Notes under the pieces: model-generated
Told to the model about the DNA's origin: nothing
Databases searched by the model: none
Seen by the model: the letters and a program-made list of their open reading frames with translations, nothing else
Assembly: GCF_000970045.1 (NCBI RefSeq)
Contig: NZ_CP009505.1
Span: 2,170,001 to 2,234,000, forward strand
Direction of reading: 5' to 3'
Length of the DNA stretch: 64,000 nt
Origin: Methanosarcina sp. MTP4
Lineage (GTDB): Archaea; Halobacteriota; Methanosarcinia; Methanosarcinales; Methanosarcinaceae
Program-made: the position numbers and the translations under genes
In this document: one piece after another, positions 34,238 through 43,115 of the stretch
Numbering within the stretch: position 1 is the first letter of the stretch
Layout: each line of letters opens with the position of its first letter

Positions 34238-34382
34238 TTCAACTGCATATTTCGAACCCCTGCCAATATGGGGCAATAATGTTTGACTATTGAACATTTT
34301 ATTGACCTTATATCAACAAAATGGCTTTTTAGTATAGTATAGTGGCACAAGAGTGCCAGGGTTCGAAATGTGCATTCAACAG
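34238..34382. repeat. Imperfect 25-bp inverted repeat pair, about 95 bp apart
   Basis: ACTGCATATTTCGAACCCC at about 34240-34258 and GGGTTCGAAATGTGCAT at about 34360-34376 are inverted copies. The AT-rich core contains TATA-like TTTAGTATAGTATAGTGG. The arrangement suits a small MITE or a promoter-containing hairpin; no gene lies inside. Confidence 0.5.
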
Positions 34383-34424
34383 CATGAAACAGGAAGAAAT
34401 TCCAGAAAATTAAAGTTCCCTGTA

Positions 34425-34453
34425 AAAAGTTGAAGAGACCCGGAAATCCGGGT
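34425..34453 (-). terminator. Hairpin after rubrerythrin
   Basis: ACCCGG (34438-34443) pairs with CCGGGT (34448-34453) across a four-base loop. It overlaps the stop codon, and CTTTTTAC follows within 15 bases on the minus strand. It is a likely transcript end. Confidence 0.5.
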
Positions 34454-34950
34454 TATTCTACTTTTTCAAACTCGGATGCTGGCGCTCCACAGATAGGGCA
34501 CTTTCCGGAAGGTTCATTTTCCACGGTATTTCCGCAGACCTTGCAGACGTAGTAATCGACTTCCTCATTGTTCCCCAGGTTCTCAAGAGCTTTTTTGTAG
34601 AGCTCTGCGTGGATCTGCTCTACCTGGTTTGCCAGGTTAAAGCTCCAGGCAGCATCTTTGTTCCCTTCTTTTTTTGCTTCCTCGATGTAGGCAGGATACA
34701 TCTCATTGAATTCGAAAGTTTCACCCTCAATCGCCCATTTCAGGTTTTCCCCGGTACTTTTGATTTCCCCCAGGACTCCAAGGTGGTTGTGGGCGTGTAC
34801 CGTTTCCGCAGCAGCCGCGGCCCTGAAAAGTTTGGCGACCTGTATTAAACCTTCTTCATCGGCTTTCTTTGCAAAAGCCAGGTATTTCCTGTTTGCCATG
34901 GACTCCCCGGCAAAGGCTTCCTTCAAGTTGTCGATCGTGCTCGTATTCAT
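34453..34950 (-). CDS. rbr: Rubrerythrin
   Basis: This 165-residue cytoplasmic peroxide-scavenging protein has a four-helix diiron domain with ESMANRKYLAFAKKA and AAAAETVHAHNH, then a second half with NLANQVEQIHAELY supplying the ExxH ligands. The C-terminal rubredoxin knot has VCKVCGNTVENEPSGKCPICG (four Cys for one iron). It reduces hydrogen peroxide with rubredoxin-like electron transfer and protects strict anaerobes. GGAGGGT precedes the ATG, and a TATA-like CATATAT (about 34979-34985) lies 30 bases up. Monocistronic. A peptidoglycan-independent archaeal oxygen-defence role is expected. Confidence 0.96.
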   Translation of the reverse strand: MNTSTIDNLKEAFAGESMANRKYLAFAKKADEEGLIQVAKLFRAAAAAETVHAHNHLGVLGEIKSTGENLKWAIEGETFEFNEMYPAYIEEAKKEGNKDAAWSFNLANQVEQIHAELYKKALENLGNNEEVDYYVCKVCGNTVENEPSGKCPICGAPASEFEKVE

Positions 34951-35372
34951 ACCCTCCGGATTCTGTTAGTTACATTGCATATATGGTTATCATTCTATTA
35001 TGTAATTTTGGATATGGACAGTAGTTCCGAAAATTATAAAAGCATAAAAGAAACACACATTTAGAGAGGTTGGGGAAGATATCTTATTAAGATCCCTCAT
35101 ATAAAATTATAATTGTGAAAATATATATAACGTGAGCAAGAATACGGAACCAGCCAGTAAATTCAAAAAACATTTCTTCAAACTTATTCTGCACACAATA
35201 TGCACATAATATGCACGCACAATAGTACCGGGTTATGGGAAATTATTGCTTATCGGACTGCAAAAGATAAGGTATTCCGGGTTAGGGTAGAAGACACGAA
35301 TCACAATATTTACGTGATTGAGACGACTTTAAAGGGGTTGTCAGCCTGAAGAGGGAAAATACGAGAACGATA
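34951..35372. other. Divergent promoter region of rbr and the sensor kinase
   Basis: TATA-like boxes face both ways: CATATAT for rbr on the minus strand and AAATATATATAACG (about 35118-35131) on the plus strand. No gene or repeat is seen. Confidence 0.4.
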
Positions 35373-37328
35373 ATGGAGCAGTTTCCATCGAAAAACCCGA
35401 ACCCTGTGCTCCGCGCTGGAAAGGTCGGAAGGCTCATTTACGCAAACATGGCAAGTGACCCCCTGCTGCACGAGTGGGGAGTTGGGGTAGGGGAAGAACT
35501 GCCGTCCTCTATCGGAAACGTGGTGCGGGAAGTAATTTCCAGGAATTGCCCGAAAAAATTGGAAGTTAAAGCCGGAGAAAGGGTATACCTTGTCGCTTTC
35601 CACCCCCTGAATGGAGACGAATACGTAAACATTTACGGATTCGACATCAGCGGTCAGAAAGAAATGCAGGAAAAGCTCCGCATAAAAGAAAAACAGCATG
35701 ATGTGCTCCATAAAATGGGAAGGATGGCCCTTACCTGCGGAAGGCTCCAGGGCTTCATGGACGAAAGTGTAAAGCTGGTTGCCCGGACCCTTGAACTCGA
35801 ATACTGCAAGGTTCTGGAACTCCTTCCGGATGGGGACTTCCTGCTCAGGGCCGGGTTCGGCTGGAAGTCCGGGATCGTGGGAAAAGCCATAGTCGAAGGG
35901 AAAAAAGAGTCTCAGGCAGGGTATACTTTGTATTCGAACGGCCCCGTGATGGTAGAAGATATTTGGGAGGAAAAACGCTTCAAACCCCCAGAAATCCTGA
36001 AAGAACACGGGGTGGCCAGCGGGATCAGTGTCATCATAGGCAGTCTGGGAAAACCCTTCGGAGTGCTGGGTGCCCACAGCAGGAAAAAAAGGAAGTTTAC
36101 CGAAGAAGACGCCTATTTCCTCAGTTCGGTGGCTTTTTTGCTCGCGGAAAATATAGAGCGCATGCGTGCAGAAGAAGAACTGAAGCAGCACCGGGAGCAC
36201 CTGGAAGAACTTGTAAGGGAAAGGACTTCCGAACTTACAAAAACAAACGAAATACTCTTCAGGGAAATTTCCGGGCGCAAACAGGTTGAAAAAGCTCTTC
36301 AAAATAACGTAAATTTCCTGGAAGCGTTTCTTGATGCAATCCCTGCTCCCGTATTTTACAGGAATCTGGACTACATCTACCAGGGCTGCAATGAGATGTT
36401 TGCCGGCTACGTTCTGGGCCTTCCGAAAAATAAAGTTATAGGACACTCAATGTATGATTTCAAGAAAGAGTTCTCAGAGGAAATGGTCCGGATCTCCGAA
36501 CGTTTTGACCAGCTACTGCTAAAAGAGGGCAAAAGTCTGCCCCATGAAATAAGAATAAGATGTGCCGAAGACGGCAAAGTAAGGGACTTTATTGCCCACA
36601 AGGCCACCTACAGCAATGTTGCCGGGGAAATAATTGGAATAGTAGGTGTGCTGCTCGACATCACCGAACGAAAAAAGGCGGAAGAAGCCCTCCTGAAAAC
36701 CGAGAAAATCCGCAAAAAAGAAATCCACCACAGGATTAAAAATAACCTCCAGGTGATCTCTTCCCTGCTCAGCCTTCAGGCCGAACATTTTGAGGACAGG
36801 AAAGTTATTGAAGCCTTCCGGGACAGCCAGAACCGCGTGGTTTCAATGTCCCTGATCCACGAAGAACTCTACAAAACAGAGGAAAACAGGGACGTGGAAA
36901 CCCTTGATTTTACGGCATATCTCCGGAAACTGGCAACTGACCTTCTCAGGTCTTACAAAGTGGGGGATGAAAACATCCATTTAAAGCTGGACCTGGAGAA
37001 TGTTTCCCTTGGGATGGATACCGCAATTCCCCTCGGGATCATTGTCAATGAACTTGTTTCCAACTCCTTAAAGCACGCTTTTCCCGACGGAAGAAGCGGG
37101 GAAATCCGGGTCAAACTCCAGAGGGCAGAAACTAACCATGACCACCAATTTACGCTTATCGTTTCTGACGACGGTGTGGGCCTGCCTGAAGCTTTCGATT
37201 TCAGGGATACCGCATCCCTGGGCCTCCAGCTAGTAAACACCCTCGTAGAGCAAATAGAAGGCAGTATCGAGCTTGAAAGGGGAACAGGAACGAAATTCAA
37301 GATCGGATTCGGGGAAACCAGCTTATAA
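35373..37328 (+). CDS. Cytoplasmic sensor histidine kinase, PAS-GAF-PAS-HisKA_2
   Basis: This 651-residue kinase has no membrane helix. An N-terminal PAS-like domain (about 1-95) precedes a GAF domain (about 110-280), a coiled coil, and a PAS/PAC pair (about 320-440, ending VGVLLDITERKKAEEAL). The HisKA_2 phosphoacceptor is H453 in IHHRIKNNLQ. The HATPase has NELVSNSLKHAF, DDGVGLP and GLQLV. It is a close paralogue of the kinase at 50380-52506. The signal is unknown; GAF and PAS suggest a soluble ligand or redox cofactor. No response regulator is adjacent. Confidence 0.93.
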   Translation: MEQFPSKNPNPVLRAGKVGRLIYANMASDPLLHEWGVGVGEELPSSIGNVVREVISRNCPKKLEVKAGERVYLVAFHPLNGDEYVNIYGFDISGQKEMQEKLRIKEKQHDVLHKMGRMALTCGRLQGFMDESVKLVARTLELEYCKVLELLPDGDFLLRAGFGWKSGIVGKAIVEGKKESQAGYTLYSNGPVMVEDIWEEKRFKPPEILKEHGVASGISVIIGSLGKPFGVLGAHSRKKRKFTEEDAYFLSSVAFLLAENIERMRAEEELKQHREHLEELVRERTSELTKTNEILFREISGRKQVEKALQNNVNFLEAFLDAIPAPVFYRNLDYIYQGCNEMFAGYVLGLPKNKVIGHSMYDFKKEFSEEMVRISERFDQLLLKEGKSLPHEIRIRCAEDGKVRDFIAHKATYSNVAGEIIGIVGVLLDITERKKAEEALLKTEKIRKKEIHHRIKNNLQVISSLLSLQAEHFEDRKVIEAFRDSQNRVVSMSLIHEELYKTEENRDVETLDFTAYLRKLATDLLRSYKVGDENIHLKLDLENVSLGMDTAIPLGIIVNELVSNSLKHAFPDGRSGEIRVKLQRAETNHDHQFTLIVSDDGVGLPEAFDFRDTASLGLQLVNTLVEQIEGSIELERGTGTKFKIGFGETSL

Positions 37329-37665
37329 GGTATAAGGAAATGACCTGAACGTCAGGCAAAAAGGAATTGTTTTACTTTAGTTAAGCATAATTTCATTCCT
37401 GAACCCCTTTTCTGTAAGTCCGGATCAAATTTTATAGATCTGGATCAAATCCGGCATCTTATCGTATATTAGGCCCGAAACGACACAGTTCTTCGTAAAA
37501 GATACACTTCTTCGTTTTTGATTTCAAACCGTCCCTTTTCTACTTCCATTGATCTACCTCAAATTTTTCCGGATAAAACATTGATTAGGGTTATAATATA
37601 TATTAACGTGATAATATATATTCAATTACATAAAATATCCGGACAACGAATAGAGGAGGAGACAA
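37329..37665. other. Spacer with a repeated ATCAAAT motif
   Basis: TCCGGATCAAATTTTATAGA and CTGGATCAAATCCGG (about 37420-37453) form a direct/inverted mixture. TATA-like AATATATATTAACG lies near 37595-37608. No gene is seen. Confidence 0.35.
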
Positions 37666-37821
37666 ATGGATACCGGGAAAGTTATCGTCGGGGCGATACT
37701 GCTGATCATAGCGATATGGGTTTTTCTGACAATGTCGGATTTTACAGCCAGATTTGTTGGTGGAGGAGTCCTTGGTATCCTGGGACTGGTCCTTTTAATC
37801 CAGGGGTCAAAAAAGCAGTAA
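37666..37821 (+). CDS. Small two-helix membrane protein, 51 residues
   Basis: This short frame begins MDTGKVIVGAILLIIAIWVF and continues through a second helix (GGGVLGILGLVLLIQG) to KKQ and TAA. A strong GAGGAGGAG lies four to six bases before the ATG, which is why I accept it despite its size. Two hydrophobic helices with glycine-rich packing suggest a membrane-embedded accessory peptide. The two TATA-like repeats upstream (ATAATATATATT) would suit a promoter. No family recognised. Confidence 0.75.
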   Translation: MDTGKVIVGAILLIIAIWVFLTMSDFTARFVGGGVLGILGLVLLIQGSKKQ

Positions 37822-37994
37822 AATGAGACATTTTCAAAAACGAAATTGCATGAAGAATAAAGGGTTAGGAATCATAATTAGTTAGAGAAACATAAAGGGT
37901 CCGGGGAACATAATGATTTGAATTTGAAGGTCATAGAGAATTCAAGGAACATGATGAATTGTGGAACATAATGGGTTACGGAAGAGGATAAGGA

Positions 37995-38933
37995 ATGAGG
38001 AAACGAGATTCAGGGAAGGCATCCCGGGTTATTTTGATTTTTAGCTTGACGGCACTCATGGCGGTACTGCTGCTGGGTTGCGGCTGCATGGAGGCAGGAG
38101 AACTGCAGGTTGAGTCCCGGACGGTTGGACTTGACGGCGCTGAAGCTGCAGATGTAGAACTCGAGATGGTAAACGGAGATATGAAGATCAGCGGAGGTTC
38201 GGATGAACTGCTGGATGCAGAATTCAGGTACAATGTAGCGGAATGGAAACCTGAAATCGAGTACGGTGTCCGGGATAGGCAGGGAGAACTCAGTGTACGG
38301 CAGCCAGAGGCACGCGAAGGTGGGAGCGGAGCCCGGAACGAGTGGGACCTGCTCCTTAACGAGGAACTGCCAATGGTTCTGAAGGCGGAGCTTGAGAACG
38401 GAAATTCTGTCCTTTCCCTAAACAGTTCTTCGCTGGAAACACTTGAGCTCAGCGTCAGAAACGGGAATATGGAAGCAGAAATAGCAGGAAACCAGCCGCT
38501 GCTGGAAGAGCTGGAGCTTACAAACTCCAATGGGAATGTCGTGCTCGGTCTGCCTGGAAACTACCCTTCTTTGACTTCATTAACGATAGAGTCCGTAAAC
38601 GGGAACATCGATGCAAAACTTGCCGGCAGTTATGCTTCCCTGAACAACATGGAGATGAAGCTGAACAGCGGTTCCATCATTGCTGACCTTTCCGGGGACT
38701 GGAGCAGCAATGCCGGTATAGAAGTGTCCGTAAACACCGGGGATATCACCCTAACGCTTCCCCGTGACATCGGAGTTTACGTTGATGCTGTTACCCCGGC
38801 TCGTGTCGAAGCCGACGGTTTTAGCAGGGAAGGAAGCGATTATGTCAACGATGCCTATGGAGAATCGGACGTGACTTTGAAGATCAAAGCTTCTTCGAAC
38901 GCAGGGGCAATTAAATTGCTTCTGGCTGATTGA
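37995..38933 (+). CDS. Toast-rack/DUF4097-like surface lipoprotein
   Basis: This 312-residue protein has a signal helix (VILIFSLTALMAVLLLGCGC) with a lipobox-like LLGC. The rest is a repetitive beta-helix of about 20-residue turns containing N-G-N-x-x (VNGDMKI, RNGNMEAEI, SNGNVVLGL, VNGNIDAKL, NSGSIIADL, NTGDITLTL). This is the toast-rack/DUF4097 pattern of putative adhesins that fold as stacked strands. The protein would be anchored outside the cell; its ligand is unknown. ATG at 37995 follows GGAAGAGGATAAGG. It stands alone. Confidence 0.85.
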   Translation: MRKRDSGKASRVILIFSLTALMAVLLLGCGCMEAGELQVESRTVGLDGAEAADVELEMVNGDMKISGGSDELLDAEFRYNVAEWKPEIEYGVRDRQGELSVRQPEAREGGSGARNEWDLLLNEELPMVLKAELENGNSVLSLNSSSLETLELSVRNGNMEAEIAGNQPLLEELELTNSNGNVVLGLPGNYPSLTSLTIESVNGNIDAKLAGSYASLNNMEMKLNSGSIIADLSGDWSSNAGIEVSVNTGDITLTLPRDIGVYVDAVTPARVEADGFSREGSDYVNDAYGESDVTLKIKASSNAGAIKLLLAD

Positions 38934-39182
38934 GTAGAAGAAGCTTTTTATTATTGAGGCCCTGCGTAGCTGAGCTACAAAATCAAGCTCATTAAACGTT
39001 TCAGTCAAAGTTATGCCTTAGAAGGTTGAAGGTTTAATGCTATTGATTTCCAGTTCAACCACGTAAGCCCCATATATTTCTCCGCACCTGGCATCTTCCG
39101 TAACCTTAAGGGCAGATCTGCCTGAAAAGGACTAGCTCAGGGCTAGCTAATCAGGCTATTTACGAGCATGCTATTAAAGGTG
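38934..39182. other. Convergent spacer
   Basis: A T-rich AGCTTTTTATTATTG just past the lipoprotein stop could end its transcript. GTAGCTGAGCTAC (about 38968-38980) is a short palindrome. Nothing else is seen. Confidence 0.35.
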
Positions 39183-39533
39183 TTAACACATTCCGAGAGC
39201 CTTGAGGAGCTTCTCTATATCGGCCTTTGAGCTTTCGACAAAGACTCCCCGTGTGCCCGAGATCATAACGGTCCATTCGCCGCCGCTGTACATCCAGTTA
39301 TGCTGAGGTACCCAGTTCATCTTAAAGAGCTCCGTGTAGGCACTGGCAAGAGCATCGAACGTCATGTTCACGGTTCCGCAGAACTTGGCGGTCATCCGGG
39401 CCATCGCTTCAGGCATATCGGTTTTGGCTTTGTAATCCACGAGCTTTCCTTCGGGACTGAAAATCCCGGCTGCCATTACGCCATCAAATTTGAGAAGTTC
39501 ATCTAACGATAGGTTGCATTCTTTTCGGTTCAT
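39183..39533 (-). CDS. DUF2173 roadblock/LC7-like protein
   Basis: This 116-residue soluble protein matches the DUF2173 family: LDELLKFDGVMAAGIFSPEGKLVDYK, then EAMARMTAKFCGTVNMTFDALA and GGEWTVMISGTRGVFVE. The fold is roadblock/longin, used for small GTPase regulation or dimerisation. The family is common in archaea and sulfur bacteria and its role is unknown. ATG at 39533 has GGGGAG five bases upstream; upstream in-frame codons to 39593 lack a start signal. Monocistronic. Confidence 0.88.
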   Translation of the reverse strand: MNRKECNLSLDELLKFDGVMAAGIFSPEGKLVDYKAKTDMPEAMARMTAKFCGTVNMTFDALASAYTELFKMNWVPQHNWMYSGGEWTVMISGTRGVFVESSKADIEKLLKALGMC

Positions 39534-40117
39534 ACATTTCTCCCCAACTAAATTTAGTATATGCAGATAAACTACCCGCGAACTAAAGTTCACGCTTCCT
39601 AATTCATGCTTTAACTACTGTTCACAGGTCCACAGGCTCATCTCCATATTCCACATTTGCATAAAATGGTTCCGTAAAATAATGGTTTCTATGAGCCTGA
39701 TTTTCATATAAAGTAATAAAAATGATTTGTGCAATATTATATAAATATATCAAATTAAAAGAAGGAAATTGAAAACTTAAAAATCAAACATCTTCCATGC
39801 ACCTGACCTTCCGCAGAAGTCCACAAAAATGCCATCTATTTTCTCAATATGGTTATGAAATAAAAACCAACTCGCAATAATACAAAGAATATCGGACAAA
39901 TCGGTAAATGAATGATACATTTGTGTACATCTGCGGAAAGTGAGATGCACTGAAAATCTACAAAATCTTTCCTGAAAGTCAAAAGTAGAAGCATTCATAC
40001 AGAAATCCTTAATGGAGAAACTGTCGTTTTTTTGGCAAGACCCACAGATGCAGTCTGTAAAGTATGAAGTTTTGAAAACTAAAAATAAGCCGGAAGCTCC
40101 GTCAAGTTGAAACAAAC

Positions 40118-40185
40118 AGGAAAAACTGATAATCTGAAGGAATTATGGTAAAGGAAAAACTGATAATCTGAAGGAATTATGGTAA
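40118..40185 (+). repeat. 34-bp tandem duplication
   Basis: The 34 bases starting AGGAAAAACTGATAATCTG occur twice without a gap (40118-40151, 40152-40185) and are identical. It looks like one recent slippage or misalignment event. Confidence 0.9.
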
Positions 40186-40364
40186 GGAATTGCATTCTAA
40201 AACTAAAAGGATTTAACCAAGAATCAATGTACTGAAAAACCCTTAAAGGGCGATCCATAAGGCCTGGTCCCAATTTAACGTAGTTTTAATGCATTTTAGT
40301 TCTGTACTCATTAGTCCTTACTCAATTATTTACTACTTATTTGATTTAGTTACTTATTCAAGTT

Positions 40365-40508
40365 AATTTACTTACTCAATTTACTTACTTAATTTACTTA
40401 CTTAATTTACTTACTTAATTTACTTACTTAATTTACTTACTTAATTTACTTACTTAATTTACTTACTTAATTTACTTACTTAATTTACTTACTTAATTTA
40501 CTTACTCA
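40365..40508 (+). repeat. 13-bp tandem repeat, about 11 units
   Basis: The unit AATTTACTTACTT repeats about eleven times; the edge units have CTCA variants. The flanking 100 bases on each side carry looser ACTTACTCAAGTT copies. Noncoding. Confidence 0.92.
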
Positions 40509-40782
40509 CTTAAAGTCCAATTTAATGTAGTTTCGTTCTGTACTCAGTTAGTTAATGCTTATTTAAGTCCTTACTCAGTTAAGTTACTACTTACTCAAGT
40601 TACTACTTATTTAAGTCAAATACCTACTTCGTACGTCTTCTTCATACATTTGGGACTAGCCCTATGGACCAATTGTATATATGTAAGTAATGGTATAAAA
40701 AAACAGCGATAGAAAACTTGTTTTTTAGCAGTACTGCGATTAAAAAATAATCAAAAACATAAGATAAACACACCCTTGTAAA

Positions 40783-41272
40783 ATGGATCCTGAAAAGACC
40801 CTTTCAGGAAAAATACCGAAAAAAGGTTACCCGAGTTCTTTCTGGGAAGAACGGGGAGATCGCCACCACTGCGGTGTTGACCTTTATGCGCCTGGAAATA
40901 CGGAGGTCGTTTCTATCGAAGACGGGATAGGCGCAGAAACCGGCATGATGACTTCTCCTGAAATCCTGCCTTACTGGAACCCGACCTATTATGTGCTTGT
41001 CGAAGGCATTTCAGGACTTTTCTGCAAAACTCAAAGATAAAAACCCCAGTATGCTCCACTTTGAGTTATGGAAAAAGTACCCGGTTACCTCGAGTAAAAA
41101 ATACCTAGGAGGCAACTGGTTTGCCGAAGAAAAACCGTAAAACCTGCTGGACCCAACAGACTACCTGGAATCTATCACGGAGTCTATTGCATCGCAGGCG
41201 GGAAAAATATTACGAAGAGAAGGGATGCTGGCGAGCCAGAGAGCAAATCTTAAAGAAATGAGGGTACATTAA
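40783..41272 (+). pseudogene. Relic of an M23 (LytM-type) metallopeptidase
   Basis: The first frame (40783-41040) reads like the start of an M23 domain: HHCGVDLYAPGNTEVVSIEDGIG has the metal-binding H..D pattern. It then shifts: from about 41012 the other frame reads QDFSAKLKDKNPSMLHFELW, the HxH motif end of the same domain. The middle part (usually the G-x-x-Y-x-H-L strand) is missing, so a deletion plus frameshift occurred. A later in-frame TAA (41138-41140) interrupts EEKP and NLLDPTDYLES. The product cannot be active. Confidence 0.7.
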
Positions 41273-41951
41273 CCGATTTTTTCATTTTGCAGGAGCTTCG
41301 GGAGAAATTCAGGATTTTCTGACATAAACTCGCAGAACATTCAAAACTTATTTAGTACTTGGGATGAATGTCTGGAAAAACGCAGAACACAAAAAATATT
41401 TTGGAAAATATACAAAATATTTAAATAAATTAATAAATATTTTTTAACAATTAGTGCTATGTGTTTCTTCATATTTTGACCTCAAAAAGTGTAGCACATA
41501 CGAAGAAGGAAAGAATAAATAAATATAGTACAATTATAAAGAACTATACTTAATAAAATATACATTGAAATGTAAAAATATAAAAAAAATCACAGATTAA
41601 TATTATTGGGAGAGATGTGGATCGAACGATATCTTTGTAAACTACCCCTATTTAGAAGTTTTCGAGATTCCTTTTTTAGCCATAAACTTGTATCTACAGT
41701 CATCATATTATATTTATTAGTCATTTCAATATTCTTAGGGAAAAGGCCGGCTGCTTCACAGCCGGTGGGAGCACCGGGACCTGAAAAGCGAATAGAGAAA
41801 AATTGCGGGATAACTGAGAGATTGGATTACACCGGTAGGTCCGGATTAAAACCTATTCAGAGGACTGAAGTCTCAATTGAAATTTTAATAGATTTTGCGG
41901 TACGACTCCGAAATCGATGAACTATTTATAAAACGAAGTCAAATTATTCCC
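41273..41951. other. AT-rich spacer with a hairpin-family element
   Basis: A 104-codon plus-strand frame starting at 41606 has a hydrophobic helix (LVSTVIILYLLVISIFLG) but runs directly into the dispersed element at 41735, so it is at best a truncated gene. The remainder is AT-rich with TATA-like runs. Confidence 0.4.
41735..41905 (+). repeat. Dispersed hairpin-family element, diverged copy
   Basis: Stem CCGGCTG-CTTCA-CAGCCGG (41747-41765) is followed by TGGGAGCACCGG, then after about 100 bases by CAATTGAAATTTTAATAG and TTTTGCGGTACG, which parallel the 3' block of R1 to R3. AGGGAAAAGG precedes the stem, as in R2. Confidence 0.55.
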
Positions 41952-42407
41952 ATGCAGGAAAAGGAGCTCACAGCCTATTGCGGACTACATTGCGCCGATT
42001 GCATTCATTTCAGGAACAGGCACAGCAAACTTGCAGAGCAGTTGAAAGCTGAACTTGAAAAGGCGGATTTTCAGAGCTATGCAAGTGTAAAAAGCCCTTT
42101 TGGCTCCGAATTCCAGCACTATGATTCATTTATAGAAGTGCTGGAAGCCCTCATCCGACATTCCTGTACGGAAGGCTGCAGGGTTGGAGGAGGGTGCAGT
42201 AAGGAGCCCTGCCTGGTTATCGCGTGCTGCCGGGAAAAAGGATATGAGGGCTGCTGGGAATGCAGTGCGCTTGAAAGCTGCGAAAAACTCGATTTTCTAA
42301 AGCCCCGCTGTGGAGATGCAGTAATGCACAATCTGAAAGAAATCAGGGAACGAGGTTTTGACGGGTGGAGCAGGCGCCGCAGTCCTTTTTACAACTGGCA
42401 AAAATAA
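41952..42407 (+). CDS. DUF3795 cysteine-rich protein
   Basis: This 151-residue protein starts MQEKELTAYCGLHCADCIHF, the hallmark YCGLxCxxC of DUF3795, and carries further Cys clusters (CTEGCRVGGGCSKEPCLVIACC; CWECSALESCEKL; CGDAV). Twelve or more Cys suggest metal or Fe-S binding. The family is frequent in methanogens and anaerobes and its role is unknown. ATG at 41952 is chosen by family start; the frame runs back to 41895. The Shine-Dalgarno is weak. The 3' end abuts a decayed gene. Confidence 0.85.
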   Translation: MQEKELTAYCGLHCADCIHFRNRHSKLAEQLKAELEKADFQSYASVKSPFGSEFQHYDSFIEVLEALIRHSCTEGCRVGGGCSKEPCLVIACCREKGYEGCWECSALESCEKLDFLKPRCGDAVMHNLKEIRERGFDGWSRRRSPFYNWQK

Positions 42408-42967
42408 TACTGGATACTTTCCAATCAAAATATCTGCCAAATACCAAAATCAAACACCTGTGTGGGGTTGCCATAGAGAAAACCGGAAATAACCGACCTG
42501 AAATTTTAGCCGAAACCTTGTCTGCAATAGATACTGAAAAAGGAATACTTGAGTAACTCCCAGTAATCAAAGATTATTACATTGTCCCTGATGGAGGAAA
42601 ACTCGGCACGGATTTCCTCGAGTATGCCCTGGAAAACAAATTTCCCTTCGTGCTCGTCATCGACAGCGACGGAAATGCCCCTGCTTCAAAAAAGGCAAAA
42701 GTACTGGAAAACGAGGAAGAACTCGTAAAGCTGCTCAGGTCAAAGGCGAACTTCCTGGTATCGGAGAAGGATTTGCGAATATGTTTTAAATGTCCGGTGA
42801 TAATTGTCAACCTTGTTCTTGCATTCCTGATTCCTGTCCGGAACCAGCCCCCAAGCCCCGGAAAGGTTGCTTTCGGTTTTTTGAGCTTCATGGCAGGTAT
42901 ATTTCCCGAGAGGAAAGGAATATTCCGCAAATGTAAACCAGGGGACATAGAAAGTTTATTATATTAA
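42405..42967 (+). pseudogene. Relic gene with an in-frame TAA, possibly nuclease or TOPRIM related
   Basis: One frame runs from inside the DUF3795 3' end to 42967 with a single stop (TAA at 42554-42556). Before the stop it reads LAKIILDTFQSKYLPNTK; after it LPVIKDYYIVPDGGKL and FPFVLVIDSDGNAPASKKAK. The hydrophobic strand followed by DSDG recalls a TOPRIM or similar nuclease core, but this is weak. The upstream part is missing. It may be the remains of a restriction-type gene connected with the target-recognition gene that follows. Confidence 0.5.
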
Positions 42968-43115
42968 TACTTTATAATCAAACTTTACATGGGGATTTTA
43001 GAAGGTCAAAAATTCAGCCTATCCGGGTAAGGCTGTAGCTTTTGTGGATTTGCTGCTCCGGAAAGAGGCTACCGGGCAAAACTTCTAAAATATATAAAAA
43101 ATGAAGGGGAAAAAC

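Larger units (their letters stand above)
39594..40782. other. 1.2-kb noncoding stretch with repeats
   Basis: No gene is recognised. It holds a 34-bp direct tandem duplication (40118-40185) and a 13-bp array (about 40365-40508), then AT-rich DNA. Short minus-strand frames at 39777-40273 have no start signals or motifs. Confidence 0.5.

Noticed and set aside
34356-34382. tRNA-like T-arm (GGGTTCGAA)
   Set aside because: No acceptor stem, D-arm or anticodon arm can be folded around it; it belongs to an inverted repeat pair.
35310-36446. Minus-strand frame of 378 codons
   Set aside because: It is antisense to the sensor kinase, with no motif or start signal.
41606-41920. Plus-strand frame of 104 codons with a membrane helix
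   Set aside because: Its second half is the dispersed hairpin element, so it is not an intact gene; it may be a truncated remnant.
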